Below are positions 6,437 through 6,922 of a stretch of DNA of 6,922 nucleotides, piece after piece. Made by a program: the position numbers and the translations under genes. A model generated the notes under the pieces. It did no database searches. It had not been told where the DNA came from and worked only from the letters and a program-made list of their open reading frames with translations. The stretch's first letter is position 1, and each line of letters begins with the position of its first letter. This stretch comes from Tannerellaceae bacterium (lineage in GTDB: Bacteria > Bacteroidota > Bacteroidia > Bacteroidales > Tannerellaceae): assembly GCA_031279915.1 (NCBI GenBank), contig JAITHO010000132.1, forward strand, positions 1 to 6,922. Reading direction: 5' to 3'.

Positions 6437-6922
6437 ATGAAGTGCAAAATACTTTCGCTGCTATTTTTTTTGCTGCTCGCCATTGTTCTTGCGGGATGCG
6501 CTATATCCAAGAACGAAACTGATTGGCCCGAAATCACACGGGAAACTAAGCCCATGACCCGATGGTGGTGGATGGGCAACGATATTGATTCTGCAGGCAT
6601 AACATACAATCTGGAGGCTATGGCTCGAGCCGGAATAGGCGGTGTGGAGATAACTCCCATCTACGGCGTAAAGGGCCGCGAGGCGCACTACATTGACTAT
6701 CTCTCGCCGCGATGGATGAGCATGCTTGCATTTACAATCGCGGAAGCCAAGCGGCTGGATATGGTTGTCGACATGAACAACGGTACCGGATGGCCTTTCG
6801 GAGGGCCCGACGTGAGCATTGAGGACGCGGCTTCAAAATTAGTATGGCTCGATGGTGAGATAACAACCGGAAAAACTCGGCAAATGGTCAAGCGAGCTGC
6901 TCCGGGCGGCGAAGGTTTCGTG
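6437..6922 (+). CDS. GH106-like glycoside hydrolase lipoprotein, 5' part only
   Basis: The frame stays open for 162 codons to the last base of the window, so only the N-terminus is present; GH106-type enzymes are usually around 900-1100 residues. It begins with a lipoprotein signal peptide (MKCKILSLL, hydrophobic core to residue 18, lipobox LAGC with Cys21), so the enzyme should be anchored in the outer membrane facing the periplasm or surface. The region after it matches the opening of the GH106 alpha-L-rhamnosidase-like family (PF17132): MTRWWWMGNDID (40-51), NLEAMARAGIGGVEITPIYG (58-77), LSPRWMSML (89-97), and GTGWPFGGP (116-124) before DAASKLVW. GH106 enzymes remove rhamnose from plant pectins, but many related Bacteroidales proteins have no tested activity, so the substrate remains open and the active-site region is not in view. 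It starts 77 bp after lptD with no obvious terminator between; a weak TATTTTCG promoter-like site lies at 6400-6407. The ATG at 6437 is set by the signal peptide. Confidence 0.85.
   Translation, partial: MKCKILSLLFFLLLAIVLAGCAISKNETDWPEITRETKPMTRWWWMGNDIDSAGITYNLEAMARAGIGGVEITPIYGVKGREAHYIDYLSPRWMSMLAFTIAEAKRLDMVVDMNNGTGWPFGGPDVSIEDAASKLVWLDGEITTGKTRQMVKRAAPGGEGFV

Noticed and set aside
6241..6660. 139-codon minus-strand frame across the lptD end and the GH106-like start
   Set aside because: It is antisense to two supported genes and spans their intergenic gap without any recognisable domain.

Overview
The window looks like a piece of a Bacteroidota chromosome, most likely order Bacteroidales. 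The reasons are a Bacteroidetes-type long LptD whose C-terminus carries the LHCF and LKDLKYD signatures, a TAnnTTTG-type promoter core (TATCTTTG at 3500-3507), start codons preceded by A/T-rich sequence rather than strong Shine-Dalgarno sites, and a GH106-like glycoside hydrolase lipoprotein. Species cannot be told from the sequence. Every supported gene is on the + strand.

Region 1-406 has no supportable gene. It opens with an almost exact 42-bp tandem repeat (two full copies and a partial third, cut by the window edge). AT-rich sequence with two inverted repeats follows, then a plausible promoter at 342-371. Region 407-625 is a self-contained unit: a 56-residue two-helix membrane protein of unknown function followed by a strong intrinsic terminator. 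Region 656-1030 encodes a YccF-domain inner-membrane protein built from two tandem copies of the same motif.

Region 1087-3474 holds an acyl-CoA synthetase of the ANL (AMP-forming) superfamily and, only 9 bp later, a YgjP-like (DUF45) zinc-metalloprotease-type protein; these two are probably co-transcribed. A 62-bp gap with a good promoter core leads to a 940-residue LptD homologue (3537-6359), the outer-membrane translocon that inserts lipopolysaccharide. After a further 77 bp a GH106-like glycoside hydrolase lipoprotein starts at 6437 and runs off the right edge.

The shared theme is the cell envelope: fatty-acid activation, LPS export, small inner-membrane proteins and a membrane-anchored glycan hydrolase. 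This is mostly ordinary core-genome content, and I do not see a clear undescribed system. The points most worth a second look are the edge repeat array, an Asp/His/Asn-rich insert in LptD with a DxDxDG calcium-site-like motif, the four-cysteine layout of LptD, the apparent displacement of the C-terminal catalytic lysine in the acyl-CoA synthetase, and the unrecognised small membrane protein with its own terminator.
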